The notes beneath the pieces were generated by a model. It worked only from the letters and a program-made list of their open reading frames with translations. It searched no databases and was not told where the DNA came from. The position numbers and the translations under genes are program-made. 6,643 nt of DNA, taken from Dehalococcoidia bacterium (GTDB lineage Bacteria > Chloroflexota > Dehalococcoidia > Plut-88900). Of this stretch, positions 5,636-6,643 are shown one piece after another (position 1 is the stretch's first letter; every line of letters begins with the position of its first letter). The stretch lies in contig JAAXHX010000050.1 of assembly GCA_012270635.1 (NCBI GenBank), positions 1-6,643 of the forward strand, given 5' to 3'.

Positions 5636-6643
5636 CTAGACGCGGCCCAGTTCCAGTCCTAGGTCATAGGTCCAGGATATGGGGCCGCGCTCCGAGCGCA
5701 TCTCTTCCCGGAGATTCTCCGTGGCGGGTCCGTCTACCGACTTAGCCCCGGCATCGATGACTACGCCGTAGTCCGCTCGGGCGGACTCCAGGGAGACCCG
5801 GCTGTCCAGGTAGTCTCGGAGGACCCTCTCGGGGGGGCGGTCCAACGGGTCCCCGAAGCCCGCGCCGCCGGCGGTGAATACGTGGAGTTGGTCGCCCTCT
5901 CTAAGCCTGAGGATGGCCTTGGGAGGCACGATCTCCACCCGTCCGTCCTTGCGCAGTATCCTGGCGTTGGTCTTCTTTCCGGGCAGCCCGCCAAACAGTC
6001 CCCAGGGGGGTAGGGTGTGGCGCTCTCCCCTGTAGGTGATGGTCGCCTCCCCGCGGGCTATCTCGAATATCTTTTCGAGGCCCAGGCCCCCACGAAACTC
6101 GCCGGCGCCGCCGGAGTCGTTCCAGAGGTTGGACTTAATTATGCGGATGGGGTGGTCCATTTCGAGGGCCTCGGCGGGGACGTTCATGCAGTTGGATACG
6201 TCGGTTTCCACGGCGTCGATGCCGTCGGCGTTGGGACGGGCGCCCATGCCCCCCGCCCCGAGCTCGCTGGCGACGTAAGGCTCGTTGGACGCCGGGTCGA
6301 TGCCGCCGAGGGCCAGGACGAGTAGCTGGCCGGAGGAGGCGGCGGGCAGCCTGTCGGGGACGGCCTGGACCATGGCGCCGTTGAGCACGTCCGTTATGCG
6401 CTTGACGGTGGCGGTGCGGGAGTTCACGGGGGCCGGGTGGACGGGGTTGACTATGCTCCCCTTGGGAAGGACCGCCTTGACGGGCCTGAAGCAACCGGAG
6501 TTGCTCATGATGTCGGAGCCCGTGACGGCCCGGACTATGTAGTAGACGGTGGACATGGTGGAGGCGACGGGCGAGTTGAAAGGCCCCTTGACCTGGGGGC
6601 TGGAGCCCGTGAAGTCGAAGGTGATGTCCGACCCCCGGATGGT
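5636..6643 (-). CDS. hyuB: Hydantoinase B/oxoprolinase family protein, N-terminal part outside window
   Basis: HyuB-type proteins are cytoplasmic subunits or domains of ATP-dependent hydantoinases, 5-oxoprolinases and related acetone or acetophenone carboxylases, usually acting with a HyuA-type partner. The minus-strand frame is open from the window edge at 6643 to TAG at 5636-5638, giving 335 visible residues, against roughly 520-600 for the family; the start is beyond the edge. An internal ATG at 6556 is not the start, because family sequence continues upstream of it (DFTGSSPQVKGPFNSPVAS). Diagnostic stretches in order: GCFRPVKAVLPKGSIVNP, the glycine-rich GAGGMGARPNADGIDAVETD (visible residues 129-148), NVPAEALEMDHPIRI, NDSGGAGEFRGGLGLEK, GGLPGKK and GGAGFGDPLDRPPERVLRDYL. 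The C-terminus is complete. It converges on the ABC operon across the repeat region. A hyuA partner would be expected beyond the right edge. The reaction cannot be fixed from this subunit alone. Confidence 0.92.
   Translation of the reverse strand, partial: TIRGSDITFDFTGSSPQVKGPFNSPVASTMSTVYYIVRAVTGSDIMSNSGCFRPVKAVLPKGSIVNPVHPAPVNSRTATVKRITDVLNGAMVQAVPDRLPAASSGQLLVLALGGIDPASNEPYVASELGAGGMGARPNADGIDAVETDVSNCMNVPAEALEMDHPIRIIKSNLWNDSGGAGEFRGGLGLEKIFEIARGEATITYRGERHTLPPWGLFGGLPGKKTNARILRKDGRVEIVPPKAILRLREGDQLHVFTAGGAGFGDPLDRPPERVLRDYLDSRVSLESARADYGVVIDAGAKSVDGPATENLREEMRSERGPISWTYDLGLELGRV

Noticed and set aside
5371..5745. 124-codon plus-strand frame across the repeats, with a repeated PARPFEGLRVSGPASG segment
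   Set aside because: The internal protein repeat only mirrors DNA repeats A and B, the extra C breaks exact register, and the frame runs antisense into the hydantoinase gene. Similar spurious proteins arise from such repeats in many genomes.
5636..6556. Taking ATG 6556 as the hydantoinase start
   Set aside because: The frame stays open to the window edge, and the 29 codons upstream encode family-typical sequence (DFTGSSPQVKGPFNSP), so the ATG is internal.

Overview
The window looks like chromosomal DNA from a high-GC bacterium, roughly 60% G+C or a little more by eye. The gene mix fits an uncultured Chloroflexota lineage (Dehalococcoidia or SAR202-like): a class III CoA-transferase, a hydantoinase-B-type protein and a very large duplicated FtsX-type permease. 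That placement is inferred from protein style only; there is no rRNA or other marker gene here.

Layout. (1) Positions 1-1193, minus strand: a class III (CaiB/BaiF) CoA-transferase, complete at its N-terminus and missing only its last few codons at the window edge. (2) Positions 1194-1399: a divergent intergenic region with the CoA-transferase ribosome binding site, a perfect extended -10 element pointing right, a CRP-like palindrome exactly around that -10, and a possible 12-codon leader ORF. (3) Positions 1400-5191, plus strand: a two-gene operon of a MacB/LolD-type ABC ATPase and a 1016-residue permease with two FtsX modules, separated by 3 bases. (4) Positions 5192-5635: a 444-bp noncoding region between convergent genes, holding a compact array of two alternating kinds of palindromic repeat. 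(5) Positions 5636-6643, minus strand: the C-terminal part of a hydantoinase B/oxoprolinase-family protein whose start lies beyond the window.

How the genes work together. The ATPase and permease should form one membrane complex of the type that moves lipids or lipoproteins, exports substrates by mechanotransmission, or regulates cell-wall enzymes; the substrate cannot be read from sequence. The flanking CoA-transferase and hydantoinase are catabolic-type enzymes on the opposite strand with no visible functional link to the transporter.

I see no convincing new multi-gene system. The parts most worth a second look are the alternating palindromic array at 5291-5617, where stem changes are compensated and one loop is inverted between copies; the CRP-like site sitting on the operon promoter; and the asparagine at the expected catalytic aspartate of the CoA-transferase.
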